DNA of 64,000 nt from an uncultured Alphaproteobacteria bacterium (GCA_902533625.1 CACAMI010000002.1:62001-126000); one strand, 5' to 3'; numbered from the stretch's first letter, positions 12,036-22,854 are shown. The notes: generated by a model from the sequence alone, not told the origin. Made by a program: numbers and translations.

Positions 12036-12983
12036 TTATTTTTTAACGCCTTTCAGAAGTTCTTTAATTTGAGTACAGTCTTCCTCCATTTGTCGAATTA
12101 GAGCTTTAGTATCTGAGAACGTTATTTCAGATCTAACAAAAAAATTCAGTTCTACTTCTATCTCAAGACCATAAATATCTTTATCAAATTCAAAAATATA
12201 AACCTCTAGGTTAGGATGATTGATTCCAAAAGTTGGCCTAGTTCCAATCGATGTTGCTCCATCATATATCTTTTTATCATGAGCGTTTAAAATTCTTACA
12301 CGGCTAGCATACACACCAAAGCATGGTATTATACATTTTCCAAATTGGATATTTGCTGTGGGAAATCCTAATTTTCTACCTCTTTGTTCTCCCTTTTGGA
12401 CTTTGCCTATTACTGAGTGGCAAGAGCCAAGTAAATCATTTGCAGTCCCCACTTCACCTGTTTTTATTAGATCACGAATTCTAGATGATGATATATTTAA
12501 ATTCCTATTTTTTTTTATTTCAAAAATTTCAACTTTTATTCCAAAGGTTTTTCCTAATTTTTTTAGCATGTCTGCATTGCCTGACCGTGCTTTGCCGAAT
12601 TTAAAATCTTGACCAATAATTATATGGGTTATTCCAAATTTTTCATGCAGGATATCTTCTATAAATGTCGAAGGTTCCATGTTTGCTACTGACTTATTAA
12701 ATGGAAATTCAATAATAAAATCTAAGCCTGTTTTTGATAATTTTTTTCTACGAGATTCAGTACTCATAAGTTTAAAACTTTGTTTTTGTTTATCAAAAAA
12801 TTCCCTTGGATGAGGTTCAAAGCTTAATATTCCTGAATTTGAATTTTTGGATTTAGCTCGCTCTATAATAAGTTTAATTAAACTTTGGTGGCCAATATGT
12901 ACTCCATCAAAATTGCCAATTGCCACAACAGAACCAAATGTTATTGTGTTATCCGCATTCATATCGTTGATTATTTGTGTCAT
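12036..12983 (-). CDS. ribF: Bifunctional riboflavin kinase / FAD synthetase
   Basis: A 315-residue enzyme that makes FMN from riboflavin and then FAD. The N-terminal nucleotidyltransferase domain carries GNFDGVHIGH at residues 23-32 and an ISSSRIRDLI block. The C-terminal riboflavin kinase domain starts near residue 185 with GRKLGFPTANI, followed by GVYASRV. Length and domain order match the family. It lies 82 bp upstream of the prs start on the same strand. Confidence 0.97.
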   Translation of the reverse strand: MTQIINDMNADNTITFGSVVAIGNFDGVHIGHQSLIKLIIERAKSKNSNSGILSFEPHPREFFDKQKQSFKLMSTESRRKKLSKTGLDFIIEFPFNKSVANMEPSTFIEDILHEKFGITHIIIGQDFKFGKARSGNADMLKKLGKTFGIKVEIFEIKKNRNLNISSSRIRDLIKTGEVGTANDLLGSCHSVIGKVQKGEQRGRKLGFPTANIQFGKCIIPCFGVYASRVRILNAHDKKIYDGATSIGTRPTFGINHPNLEVYIFEFDKDIYGLEIEVELNFFVRSEITFSDTKALIRQMEEDCTQIKELLKGVKK

Positions 12984-13296
12984 AAATAGAGAATTAATTG
13001 AAATTTTGACTTGTATGGTAAGCAGTAGGTGTTCTCTTAATTAAAGGCATGCCAGAGATTTTATTAAACTTTTTAAGAAATTTTTTGCTGATTCTTTCTG
13101 GAATTGAGATTACAAAATCCATTATTAGGTACTCCAGGCAGATATTGCCAATGAACAAGTTTTTTATATTGTCTTTAATCATATGAATATTCTTTAATTA
13201 AACATAACGAAATAATTAACATGGTAATTTAGATGCTTCAAGAATTGAAAAGCAGCATTTCTTTATAATTTTTATTTTATAACTAAATTATAAATA
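12984..13296. other. 313-bp gap between ribF and the HAD gene
   Basis: The stretch is AT-rich. The ribF-proximal part contains one possible 42-codon minus-strand gene (12994-13122, listed separately). The remainder, 13123-13296, is very AT-rich and I see no gene, RNA or clear hairpin in it. Confidence 0.5.
12994..13122 (-). CDS. Possible small basic protein (42 aa), unrecognised
   Basis: Starting at the ATG at 13122, with a GGAG site nine bases upstream on the minus strand, the frame encodes 42 residues beginning MDFVISIPERISKKFLKKFN and ending 10 bp before the ribF start. It is rich in Lys and has no membrane segment. The balanced composition and well-placed ribosome-binding site argue for a gene; the small size and lack of recognised homology argue against. 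If real, it would be co-transcribed with ribF. I do not assign a function. Confidence 0.35.
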   Translation of the reverse strand: MDFVISIPERISKKFLKKFNKISGMPLIKRTPTAYHTSQNFN

Positions 13297-14175
13297 TTAT
13301 TTTAGATTTTCTATAACAAAGTCTGGCTTTTCACTTTGTTCCTTCAAAAATTTTTCTAATTTTGATTCATCTAGTAAACCATCCTGGCTTATTAAATTTT
13401 CTTTTTCTAATCCATTGGCAATAAATAGAGAATGGATTTTTTGGTTTTTTGCGCCTTTTATGTCAGTATGTATTCCATCTCCTATGCATAGGATTTCGGT
13501 ATCATTCATAAGGACATTATTTTCTCGCAATAACTTTCGGGCAAAGTTATAAATTTCATCAAAAGGTTTTCCAAAAGAATAAACCTTTCCACCAATTTCT
13601 TTATAGCTTAAAGCCAATGCTCCAGCGCAAAATAGTCTCTTTTCTCCAAAATCTACAAAGACATCAGGATTAGTGCAAATCATAGATAATTTTTGTGCCC
13701 TAGCACGTGTAAAGATAGATCTATAATTTTCTGGGGTTTCAGTTTGATCGTTGAAAAGTCCAGTACATACAATAAAATCAGCTTTTTGTAGAGGGTTTAG
13801 TGAGAACCCATAGGTTCCTGAGGTAGAAAAAAGGTTGTCAAAAAATGATTTATCTTTAGCAGGACCGATATGATATATTTTTTTACCTAATTTATTTTTT
13901 TTTATGAATTCCAGTGCAGCATCCCCTGCTGTAACTATATGATCATAAGAATCATCACTAAGCCCAATTTTGTCAAGTTGCCTCTTAACTGCCTTTGCTG
14001 GCCTAGGAGCATTTGTTAGCAAGACAACTATTCCTCCAGATTGTCTAAATGCAGTTAGGGCTAAATCAGCGGATTTAAATGCTTCTATTCCGTTGTGGAC
14101 ACAACCCCAAACATCACAAAATAAAACAGAGTACTGATTTCTTAAATCATTTAAGTTTTTGATAATTAAAGACAT
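13297..14175 (-). CDS. HAD-superfamily class IIA hydrolase (TIGR01459-like)
   Basis: A 292-residue phosphatase-like protein. Motif I is the FCDVWGCVHNG segment at about residues 19-29 (DxWG in place of the common DxDGTL, as usual for this subfamily). The LLTNAPRPA block is motif II and CIGDGIHTDIKGA near 230 is motif IV with its acidic pair. This class-IIA subfamily is found mainly in alphaproteobacteria, commonly near ribF, and its substrate is not known to me. The gene sits 313 bp upstream of ribF on the same strand and is divergent from groESL. Confidence 0.88.
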   Translation of the reverse strand: MSLIIKNLNDLRNQYSVLFCDVWGCVHNGIEAFKSADLALTAFRQSGGIVVLLTNAPRPAKAVKRQLDKIGLSDDSYDHIVTAGDAALEFIKKNKLGKKIYHIGPAKDKSFFDNLFSTSGTYGFSLNPLQKADFIVCTGLFNDQTETPENYRSIFTRARAQKLSMICTNPDVFVDFGEKRLFCAGALALSYKEIGGKVYSFGKPFDEIYNFARKLLRENNVLMNDTEILCIGDGIHTDIKGAKNQKIHSLFIANGLEKENLISQDGLLDESKLEKFLKEQSEKPDFVIENLK

Positions 14176-14287
14176 TTATTCTTTTGGTAAAGTGACTTTA
14201 ATTTGATCTAACTCTTTTATAGTCTTTTTGGAAGTTTTTTTTTAAAAGTGGTTGACTTTGGGTAATCAGATAATTAATTACATCCCG

Positions 14288-14314
14288 TTAGCACTCTATT
14301 GTGGCAAGTGCTAA
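14288..14314 (+). promoter_or_regulatory. CIRCE element (HrcA operator) of groESL
   Basis: The inverted repeat TTAGCACTC-N9-AAGTGCTAA matches the CIRCE consensus TTAGCACTC-N9-GAGTGCTAA at all but one arm position. It lies 43 bp upstream of the groES ATG. CIRCE is the binding site of the heat-sensitive repressor HrcA, which controls groESL in many alphaproteobacteria. A TTGACT hexamer at about 14249 could be the -35 box, but the -10 box is not clear. Confidence 0.95.
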
Positions 14315-14356
14315 TACTGGGATTTTGCCACTTTACACTAACAAGGAGGAAAATAT

Positions 14357-14644
14357 ATGGCATTTACACCTTTGCATGATCGCGTTGTGGTCCGTCGCTT
14401 AGAAAGCGAAGAGAAGACTTCAGGCGGATTGATAATTCCTGATACAGCAAAAGAGAAACCAGCAGAAGGTGAAATTGTTTCTGTCGGAACGGGTGCTCGG
14501 GATGAAGCAGGAAATAAGATTGCTATGGACGTTAAGAAGGGTGACAAAGTTCTCTTCGGAAAATGGTCAGGTACAGAAGTAAAGATCGACGATGAAGACA
14601 TGTTGATAATGAAAGAAAGCGATATATTAGGTATTATATCTTAA
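14357..14644 (+). CDS. groES: Co-chaperonin GroES
   Basis: The 95-residue Hsp10 forms the heptameric lid of the GroEL folding chamber. The N-terminal [33 protein letters not shown] includes the conserved mobile loop (about residues 17-32), and the C-terminus [23 protein letters not shown] is typical. An AAGGAGG ribosome-binding site precedes the ATG. It is 28 bp upstream of groEL and controlled by the CIRCE element. Confidence 0.99.
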   Translation: MAFTPLHDRVVVRRLESEEKTSGGLIIPDTAKEKPAEGEIVSVGTGARDEAGNKIAMDVKKGDKVLFGKWSGTEVKIDDEDMLIMKESDILGIIS

Positions 14645-14663
14645 AATTTAACTTAAGGAGTAG

Positions 14664-16331
<1,668 letters not shown>

Positions 16332-16353
16332 CCTAATTATAATCTAATTACGG

Positions 16354-16382
16354 AAAGGGGTGGTCTTTTGGCTGCCCTTTTT
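16354..16382 (+). terminator. Rho-independent terminator after groEL
   Basis: AAAGGG pairs with CCCTTT, and after a one-base bulge TGGTC pairs with GGCTG (with wobbles) around a TTTT loop. The hairpin ends in a T run. It sits 22 bp after groEL and abuts the stop codon of the convergent purK, so it could serve both directions. Confidence 0.7.
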
Positions 16383-17431
16383 CATTCATGGATGGTATTT
16401 ATGTGCCCCATTTTTCTACCTGCACGTATTTCTTTTTTCCCATAACTATATATTGACTGATTTTCTTTAATATCAGTGGTAATTTTTTCGCCGATTATAT
16501 TAGTCATTACTATATTTGAATGTCTATTTGTTGATCCAAGAGGCCAACCGCTTATTGCACGAATATGTTGTTCAAATTGGTTAATTAAGCAGCCGTCAAG
16601 TGTCCAATGACCAGAATTGTGAACTCTTGGTGCAAATTCATTTAAAATTAGACCCTGACTTGTAACAAAAAATTCTATTCCCATAACCCCAATATAATCT
16701 AAGTTATTTAGAATTTTTCCTGCTATTAAGGCCATTTCAATTTCTAATTCTTTGGGTAGCTTAGAAGGAACCGTTGTATTTATCAAAATACCATCTTTAT
16801 GAAGATTGGCACCTGAGTCATATGTTAAAACCGATCCACTTTCCCCACGCGAAGCGATTATGGATGCCTCCGAATGAAATTCTTGAAACTCTTCAACTAT
16901 GCATTCGGTATTTTCAATTATTTCTATTGCTGCTGTATTGATTTTTCCAGGTTCAATAACCACCTGGCCTTTGCCATCATATCCAGAAGTTGTTGTTTTG
17001 ATAATTGATTTACTTGCAGTTAACTTGCAAAATTCAAGTAATTCTTTTTTGCTGCTTATTTGGGAATAGCGTGCTGTATTAATACCAAGTTGGTTTATAA
17101 AAGCCTTTTCCAAAAGTCTATTCTGGCCTATTTTTAGGGCCTCCCTATTTGGGGAAACTTTACAATGTGGGGTAATTATATCAATCGTAGCTAAAGGAAT
17201 GTTTTCGAATTCGTATGTTACAATATCACTCTTTTTAGAGAAGCTTTCCAATGCTTTTTGATTGGAAAAAGGCTCGCAAATAAATTCTGTGGCTATATTA
17301 AAAGCAGGAGAATCTTCATTTGGGTCAAAAACTAATGTTTTCAAGCCTAGTTTATTAGCTGCCTTAATAAGAAGTTGAGCCAGCTGACCGCCTCCAAGAA
17401 TCCCAATTTTGTCTCCTTGTTTAAGAGCCAT
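16382..17431 (-). CDS. purK: N5-carboxyaminoimidazole ribonucleotide synthase
   Basis: A 349-residue ATP-grasp enzyme that carboxylates AIR to N5-CAIR in purine synthesis. The N-terminal GILGGGQLAQLLIKAANKLGL segment (residues about 9-29), the TSGYDGKGQ loop near 150 and EFAPRVHNSGHWT near 265 are diagnostic. It follows purE by 14 bp on the same strand, so the two consecutive steps are co-transcribed. Confidence 0.98.
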   Translation of the reverse strand: MALKQGDKIGILGGGQLAQLLIKAANKLGLKTLVFDPNEDSPAFNIATEFICEPFSNQKALESFSKKSDIVTYEFENIPLATIDIITPHCKVSPNREALKIGQNRLLEKAFINQLGINTARYSQISSKKELLEFCKLTASKSIIKTTTSGYDGKGQVVIEPGKINTAAIEIIENTECIVEEFQEFHSEASIIASRGESGSVLTYDSGANLHKDGILINTTVPSKLPKELEIEMALIAGKILNNLDYIGVMGIEFFVTSQGLILNEFAPRVHNSGHWTLDGCLINQFEQHIRAISGWPLGSTNRHSNIVMTNIIGEKITTDIKENQSIYSYGKKEIRAGRKMGHINTIHE

Positions 17432-17445
17432 TAGCTTATGCTATT

Positions 17446-17931
17446 CTAATCAGTCGGTTTTTCGGGTATTGATAATGCAATTTCTTTTCTCTTATTATCT
17501 AAAGCATCTAAAATATTTTGTTTCTCATTTCCAAGAATGGATAATGCAAAAAGGCCTGCGTTGTAGGCTCCAGAGGGACCTATTGCCATTGTGGCAACAG
17601 GAATGCCTTTTGGCATCTGAACAATCGAATATAAACTATCTACCCCATTCAATATTTCAGTTTTTATTGGCACCCCAATCACTGGGATAACAGTTTTAGA
17701 AGCAATCATTCCAGGTAAATGGGCGGCACCTCCAGCACCTGCTATAATTACTTTTAAACCTCGGATTTTTGCTTTATTTCCGAAGTCAAAAAGACGGTTA
17801 GGAGTTCTGTGAGCAGACACAATCTTAACCTCATATGGTATGTTGAATTCTTCAAGTGCTATAGTTGCGTTTTTCATAGTAGGCCAGTCCGATTGACTTC
17901 CCATTAGGATTGCTACTACTGGCATAGTCAT
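17446..17931 (-). CDS. purE: N5-carboxyaminoimidazole ribonucleotide mutase
   Basis: A 161-residue class I PurE that rearranges N5-CAIR to CAIR, directly after PurK in the pathway. The signatures are GSQSDWPTM at residues 11-19, SAHRTP near 39-44 and the AGAGGAAHLPGM loop. The ATG at 17931 has a second in-frame ATG two codons on (17925); either could be used. It is the first gene of purEK. Confidence 0.98.
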   Translation of the reverse strand: MTMPVVAILMGSQSDWPTMKNATIALEEFNIPYEVKIVSAHRTPNRLFDFGNKAKIRGLKVIIAGAGGAAHLPGMIASKTVIPVIGVPIKTEILNGVDSLYSIVQMPKGIPVATMAIGPSGAYNAGLFALSILGNEKQNILDALDNKRKEIALSIPEKPTD

Positions 17932-17966
17932 GATTTTAACTTTATATGTTTAGCCATAACTATTCT

Positions 17967-18902
17967 TTAATCAGCTCCCTGCTCTGATAGAAATTGTTCT
18001 GCTTCTAGAGCTGCCATACATCCCATACCTGCAGATGTTACTGCTTGCCTATATTTGGAATCCGTAATATCTCCTGCTGCAAAAATTCCAGGAATTGACG
18101 TTTTTGTGGAATCTGGTTCGGTGACAACGTAACCTCCATCATATGTATCCATCTTATTTATTACAAGCTCACTTGAAGGTGAATGCCCAATAGCAACAAA
18201 TACACCATCACATTCCAAATTTTTCTCTGAGCCATCAGTGACGTTTTTAACCTTGATGCCTTCCACTCCCAAAGGATTTTCACTTCCAAGTATTTCAGTT
18301 AATTCATGATTCCAGAGAAGATTGATTTTTTCATTGGATGTCAGTCTATTTTGCAAGATGCGTTCAGCTCTTAATGTATCTCTCCGATGAATTAGAGTAA
18401 CTTTATCTGCAAATTTGGTAAGAAAAATAGCTTCTTCCGCAGCAGTATTTCCTCCCCCTATAACCACAACTTTTTTGTTTCTATAAAAAAACCCATCACA
18501 AGTTGCACAGGCTGAAACTCCAAAACCCTTAAATTTCTCCTCTGAAGGTAGTCCAAGCCATTTTGCCTGCGCTCCAGTGGCAAGAATAATTGAATCTGCA
18601 GAATAATGAGACCCCTTATCAGTAATTGCCATAAAGGGGTGTCTATCAACTAAAAGTTCTGTAACGTGGTCATCTACAATTTTAACTCCAGTAGATTTTG
18701 CATGAGCTTCCATATTAACCATTAGATCTGGCCCTTGAATTTCTGTATGGCCTGGCCAATTTTCTACTTCAGTAGTTATTGTTAGTTGACCTCCAGGTTG
18801 AAAACCAGATATTAAAATTGGTTCTAACATAGCTCGCGCTGCGTAAACTCCTGCAGTATATCCAGCGGGTCCTGAGCCAATTATAAGTACTTTGCTATGC
18901 AT
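17967..18902 (-). CDS. trxB: Thioredoxin reductase
   Basis: A 311-residue FAD/NADPH enzyme that reduces thioredoxin. The FAD-binding GSGPAGYTA is at residues 9-17, the redox-active CATC at 132-135, the NADPH-binding GGGNTAAEEA near 149 and the GIFAAGDITD motif near 275. Length and layout match the low-molecular-weight bacterial enzyme. Confidence 0.98.
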   Translation of the reverse strand: MHSKVLIIGSGPAGYTAGVYAARAMLEPILISGFQPGGQLTITTEVENWPGHTEIQGPDLMVNMEAHAKSTGVKIVDDHVTELLVDRHPFMAITDKGSHYSADSIILATGAQAKWLGLPSEEKFKGFGVSACATCDGFFYRNKKVVVIGGGNTAAEEAIFLTKFADKVTLIHRRDTLRAERILQNRLTSNEKINLLWNHELTEILGSENPLGVEGIKVKNVTDGSEKNLECDGVFVAIGHSPSSELVINKMDTYDGGYVVTEPDSTKTSIPGIFAAGDITDSKYRQAVTSAGMGCMAALEAEQFLSEQGAD

Positions 18903-19031
18903 TTCTTACTTAAAATTCCATTATATAGTTTACTATTAAATGCTTAATATATTTTGTTGGAAAGACAAGGAAGAAAGTAGAATACAATCAGAAAAACTTA
19001 TTCGTAAATATTTATAGTTATTTTTTTGTTA

Positions 19032-19796
19032 TCAGACTCTTATTGCGGATATCTGCCTCTTCATTTCTGTTTTTCCCTCAACCGTAGCCCGCCTATGGGA
19101 AAAATATTTTTCGCTATTACTAAAGGTGCAATGCTCTAAAAAGTCAATCTTACTAACTCCTAAGATTTTTAATTTTTTAATTAAAAAATTAGGCAAATCA
19201 AAAGTTAGAACTTTATCCCTCTTAAAGAAAGTCGAATAATTTTTATCTCGCTCCTTGAATAAAGTTAGAAATTCATCGGTTACTTCGTAAACAGTTCTAC
19301 TTATGGTCGGTCCCAGTATAGCAATTATATTCTGACGATTTGAACCTAGATTCTCAAATGAATCTAAAGATGTTTCTAATATATCATTTAAAGCACCTCT
19401 CCATCCAGAATGTATCGCCCCAGAAATTTTTTCCTTCTTATCCCAAAGAAGAATTGGGGCGCAGTCGGCTGTGGTGATGCAAAGTACTTTACCGGTTATG
19501 TTAGAAACTATAGCATCTCCATCAAATATTAATGGGTTTAAATTTTTTTTTATGCCAGATTCAGTTTCATCGAAAGTAATGCAATTATTTGAATGTGATT
19601 GGTTCAAAAAAATAAGATCATCTAGGGTAGTTTGGAAATAAACTGCTACCCTTTTCAAACTTTCTGTGGAACCAGTTGAAATTTTATGAAGGCCTTCTCT
19701 TTTTATTGTTTCTATATCATTTTTGGTAATTCCCGATTCTCTACCAAAGAATGAGTGGTTACTATTCTGTATTAGTTTGGATACTATTGGCGGCAT
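19032..19796 (-). CDS. pgeF: PgeF/YfiH-family multicopper-oxidase-like protein
   Basis: A 254-residue protein of the YfiH/DUF152 family. The His-Cys-His metal-site pattern is visible: H68 in NQSHS, D111-C112 in TTADCAPILL and H129 in HSGWRG. E. coli YfiH (PgeF) removes misincorporated serine from peptidoglycan precursors, while other members act as purine nucleoside phosphorylases, so the precise role is uncertain. It directly follows the midA-like gene (17 bp) in a minus-strand run with lgt, an arrangement known to me from alphaproteobacteria. Confidence 0.92.
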   Translation of the reverse strand: MPPIVSKLIQNSNHSFFGRESGITKNDIETIKREGLHKISTGSTESLKRVAVYFQTTLDDLIFLNQSHSNNCITFDETESGIKKNLNPLIFDGDAIVSNITGKVLCITTADCAPILLWDKKEKISGAIHSGWRGALNDILETSLDSFENLGSNRQNIIAILGPTISRTVYEVTDEFLTLFKERDKNYSTFFKRDKVLTFDLPNFLIKKLKILGVSKIDFLEHCTFSNSEKYFSHRRATVEGKTEMKRQISAIRV

Positions 19797-19813
19797 TTTG
19801 GGCCCTATAATAA

Positions 19814-20887
19814 TTAAAATGAGAAGGGGTATATATCAGGCTCATTATTTGACTGGATTGCAAGGACTTTTATTAGGTTGCCCATTTGATCTTTCGAAAC
19901 AAGGCGATTAAGTGTTTTGGTCTGATAATTTTTTTCATTTTCATTTAGAGAGTCAGTTAATTTTTTAAATCGTTCGAAAACTCCCATCTTGGTTAGAAAA
20001 ATCTTTTGTGTAATAAGTTTTGATGGTTTTGTTTTAAAAGATTTTGCATAGTCAGAGATTAAGCCAAAATTTACATGTGAAGTGAGGTCCACTTCCCCAG
20101 GGTTAGCAAGAAAATCACAATATTTATTTTTGTGCATTCCTTGGAGAGTATCTACTTGACCTAACTCACTACCATAATCGATAATTAACAGGCATCCTCT
20201 GTTATCTTTCAGCTTTTCACATAGACACTTTAAGATTTCAAATTGAAGGTCGCTTCTTTCGATTGTAGTACCTTCTGTAAGATTATTTTCTTCTGTAATA
20301 ATTTTGCAGTCTCTATTTACTTCAAAAAATTCAAATTGAATTTCTTTGTTCTTGTTTAATGATACCTTTTTCTCTAAAACCGTTTGGTTTTTCATAGTAA
20401 ATTGCCTGATTGGCAAAGCATCAAAGAACTCATTTGAAAAACAGATCATAGGTTTTTTTGTTATAGATTCTAGGTCGTTAACCCACTCGACAGGCACTTT
20501 TCTAAGATTATGGCTTTGAAGTTTTCTTAAAACATTTGACTTTTCAAAGAGTAACAGTTCAGCGGCGTTTTGAAATTCAGGAAAAACCATTGTTGAACGC
20601 CATATATCTTTAATTAGTGTGCCTTTGCCTGGGCCTAACTCCAATAAATTGAAAGATTCAGGCTCTCCCAAGGTTTTCCACGCATTAACCAACCAGATTC
20701 CAACAAGTTCACCAAATACTTGGCTTATCTCTGGTGAGGTGATGAAATCTCCCTGTTTTCCAATAGGATTTTTTTTCATATAATATCCAAATTCTGGATG
20801 ATACAGGCATGTTTCCATATACTTATTTATTGGTAGCGGTCCGTTTTTTTCAATTGATTCTATTATAATTTTTTTCAATTCACTCAT
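19814..20887 (-). CDS. MidA/NDUFAF7-family SAM-dependent methyltransferase
   Basis: About 357 residues. The N-terminal PLPINKYMETCLYHPEFGYY block and the LLELGPGKGTLIKDIWR motif I (SAM-binding) identify the MidA family, whose eukaryotic member methylates an arginine of complex I. The role in bacteria is not settled. The frame is open to 20935, inside the end of lgt, but the ATG at 20887 fits the family N-terminus and removes the overlap, so I chose it; no clear ribosome-binding site precedes it, which suggests coupling to lgt translation 7 bp upstream. Confidence 0.9.
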   Translation of the reverse strand: MSELKKIIIESIEKNGPLPINKYMETCLYHPEFGYYMKKNPIGKQGDFITSPEISQVFGELVGIWLVNAWKTLGEPESFNLLELGPGKGTLIKDIWRSTMVFPEFQNAAELLLFEKSNVLRKLQSHNLRKVPVEWVNDLESITKKPMICFSNEFFDALPIRQFTMKNQTVLEKKVSLNKNKEIQFEFFEVNRDCKIITEENNLTEGTTIERSDLQFEILKCLCEKLKDNRGCLLIIDYGSELGQVDTLQGMHKNKYCDFLANPGEVDLTSHVNFGLISDYAKSFKTKPSKLITQKIFLTKMGVFERFKKLTDSLNENEKNYQTKTLNRLVSKDQMGNLIKVLAIQSNNEPDIYPFSF

Positions 20888-20894
20888 TGAAATT

Positions 20895-21791
20895 CTAACG
20901 TAAATTTTTTGAATATTTGAACAAAAAGATCCCAAATATTATCATTGGAATGCATAATATTTGTCCCATAGTGAGGCCGCCAAATTCTGCCATGCTATGA
21001 TAAAAAGTTATGATTTGCCCATGAGGGTTGGAATCAGAAATAAAGTGGGCGTCTGCCTGTCTAAAATATTCAATGCAAAATCTTGAGGTTCCATAAAAAA
21101 TTAAAAAAAGAGATATGGTTCTTCCTGGATAAAATAGTCCTCGCATCTTAAATAAGAAAAAAAGCAAAAGCAGCCCTAAAACCAACCCTTCGAATAATGC
21201 CTCGTATAGTTGAGTAGGATGCCTGGTGCAAATTGTTAGCCAATCAATTGGGCACTCTTGAGCTTCCCTGTTTGGGAAAATGATTCCAGTAAAAGCAGAT
21301 GTTGGCTTGCCCCACAATTCTCCATTTATGAAATTCGCCAGTCTTCCTAAAAAGATTCCGGGTGGCGAAGCAGTAGCTATCACATCTCCTAAAATTAATA
21401 TGGGAATTTTTCTTTTGTAGCCAAAAAGAATTCCCGCAGCTACCACACCTAAAAAACCGCCGTGAAAAGACATTCCTCCTTTCCATACCTGAAAAATAAA
21501 TATTGGATCATAAAATATCACCGCTGGTTGATAAAATAAAACGTACCCTAATCTTCCACCTAGCACTATTCCTACCGCCAAATGAAAAATTAAATCTTCC
21601 ACATCTTTTGGGTTTAAGCGGTTAAAATTTTTGGGCCATAAAATTTCCCTTTTAGATATTTCTAATATTATTTTCCACGCTATAATAATCCCAACAATAT
21701 ATGAGAGTGAGTAGTATCTTAGACTTAGCTCAAAGCCAAAAAAATCAAAAGAAAAAATGATAGGGTTAATGTTAGGAAAGCTAAGGGTCAT
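20895..21791 (-). CDS. lgt: Prolipoprotein diacylglyceryl transferase
   Basis: A 298-residue inner-membrane enzyme with about seven hydrophobic segments that adds diacylglycerol to the lipobox cysteine of prolipoproteins. Diagnostic motifs are GGRLGYVLFY near residue 78, the HGGFLG box near 113 and the Lgt signature GRLANFINGELWG near 148. It is the first gene of the minus-strand run lgt-midA-pgeF and is divergent from the ubiK-like gene. Confidence 0.97.
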   Translation of the reverse strand: MTLSFPNINPIIFSFDFFGFELSLRYYSLSYIVGIIIAWKIILEISKREILWPKNFNRLNPKDVEDLIFHLAVGIVLGGRLGYVLFYQPAVIFYDPIFIFQVWKGGMSFHGGFLGVVAAGILFGYKRKIPILILGDVIATASPPGIFLGRLANFINGELWGKPTSAFTGIIFPNREAQECPIDWLTICTRHPTQLYEALFEGLVLGLLLLFFLFKMRGLFYPGRTISLFLIFYGTSRFCIEYFRQADAHFISDSNPHGQIITFYHSMAEFGGLTMGQILCIPMIIFGIFLFKYSKNLR

Positions 21792-21884
21792 TGATGAACT
21801 ATTTACATTAAAAGGTAATATTGTAATAAATTTAATAAAGTATATATAATTTATATCAAATCCCTAATAAAAAGGTGCTAAATT

Positions 21885-22127
21885 ATGCAAAGTAAAAATC
21901 CGTTTGCTGACGACCTGGCCAAATTGATGAGAAGCGCAGTGGGTATGGCTCAAGGAGCAAAAGAAGAGTTTGAAACTGTATTTTCATCAATGATTGATCG
22001 TTGGTTAGGGGAGCGTGATCTAGTAACTAGAGAAGAATTTGAAGCACTTAAAAGGGCTTTTGAAGATCTGAAAAAAGAAAATGAAAAGCAAAATAAAACT
22101 AAGAAAAGAACTCAGAAAAAAGCGTAA
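21885..22127 (+). CDS. UbiK-like accessory factor (BMFP domain)
   Basis: An 80-residue BMFP/DUF526 protein. Residues 5-30 form an amphipathic helix (FADDLAKLMRSAVGMAQGA) and residues about 45-70 a coiled coil (TREEFEALKRAFEDLKKEN), ending in a Lys/Arg-rich tail. In E. coli the family member UbiK assists the ubiquinone-synthesis complex; the same role here is inferred. Divergent placement next to lgt is common in alphaproteobacteria. Confidence 0.88.
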   Translation: MQSKNPFADDLAKLMRSAVGMAQGAKEEFETVFSSMIDRWLGERDLVTREEFEALKRAFEDLKKENEKQNKTKKRTQKKA

Positions 22128-22365
22128 ATTTTTGTCGTAAAAAAATTATTAAATCCTATAGAACGAATCCATTCCAGTTAACACCTATAAGCTTTCCCAT
22201 TAAGTGTTAGTACAAATTGAAGCGAGTTTTAAAATCGAAAAGGACAATATGTAGTATGTAAAAAGTACTTTTGTCTACTTGTTGTTTACATATCTATAAA
22301 ATGTATTATTGTTTACTCTAATACCTAGGCATTCTTTAAACTTGATCCATTAAGGAAAGGTCAAT
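22128..22365. promoter_or_regulatory. Intergenic region with palindrome and TTGTYTAC repeats
   Basis: This 238-bp space precedes the ybjN-like gene. It contains the perfect 12-bp palindrome AAAAGTACTTTT (22261-22272) and three copies of TTGTYTAC: TTGTCTAC at 22271-22278, TTGTTTAC at 22282-22289 and 22309-22316. The clustering suggests a regulator site but no known consensus is matched. I see no gene here. Confidence 0.35.
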
Positions 22366-22854
22366 TTGTTAGATAACGACGAAACAGATCCATTAGAGAT
22401 TGTAGAAAACCTTGCTGAAAAACGAGATTGGGAATTCAATAGGATAGGTGATGACCATGTAGCTATCGTTATTGAGGGTTTGTGGCGGAATTATTTCATG
22501 TCTCTTAGCAAAAGTCATATGGCTGATGGCATGATAAAATTGGTTTGTACTTTTGAACTTGTCGCTAAGGAAAGGTATAGCGACAAATTATATGAGGTTT
22601 TAAACCTTATAAACCAGGAGGTGTGGATAGGTTCTTTTAGTTATTGCCAAGAAAAGGAATTAATTATGTTTCGCTATGGTGTTTCCTTTACCGAAATACT
22701 GAACCCCACTTATGAGCAAATGAGTAACTTGTTAGAAAAATCTTTTGAATATTGTGAAAGGTATTATCCAGTTTTTCAAATGGTTTATTCTGGTAAAAGC
22801 GATGTCATGGATGCTTTAGATCTTGTTCTTGGGGTAACGAATGGGGAAGCATAA
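22366..22854 (+). CDS. YbjN domain-containing protein
   Basis: A 162-residue soluble protein of the YbjN family, which resembles the fold of type III secretion chaperones but has no settled function. The segment DHVAIVIEGLWRNYFMSLSKS near residues 27-47 and the repeated alpha-beta pattern are typical of alphaproteobacterial members. The start must be TTG at 22366: an in-frame TAA is at 22351-22353 and an AGGAAAGG ribosome-binding site lies just upstream. It precedes proC by 46 bp, an arrangement seen in many alphaproteobacteria. Confidence 0.85.
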   Translation: MLDNDETDPLEIVENLAEKRDWEFNRIGDDHVAIVIEGLWRNYFMSLSKSHMADGMIKLVCTFELVAKERYSDKLYEVLNLINQEVWIGSFSYCQEKELIMFRYGVSFTEILNPTYEQMSNLLEKSFEYCERYYPVFQMVYSGKSDVMDALDLVLGVTNGEA

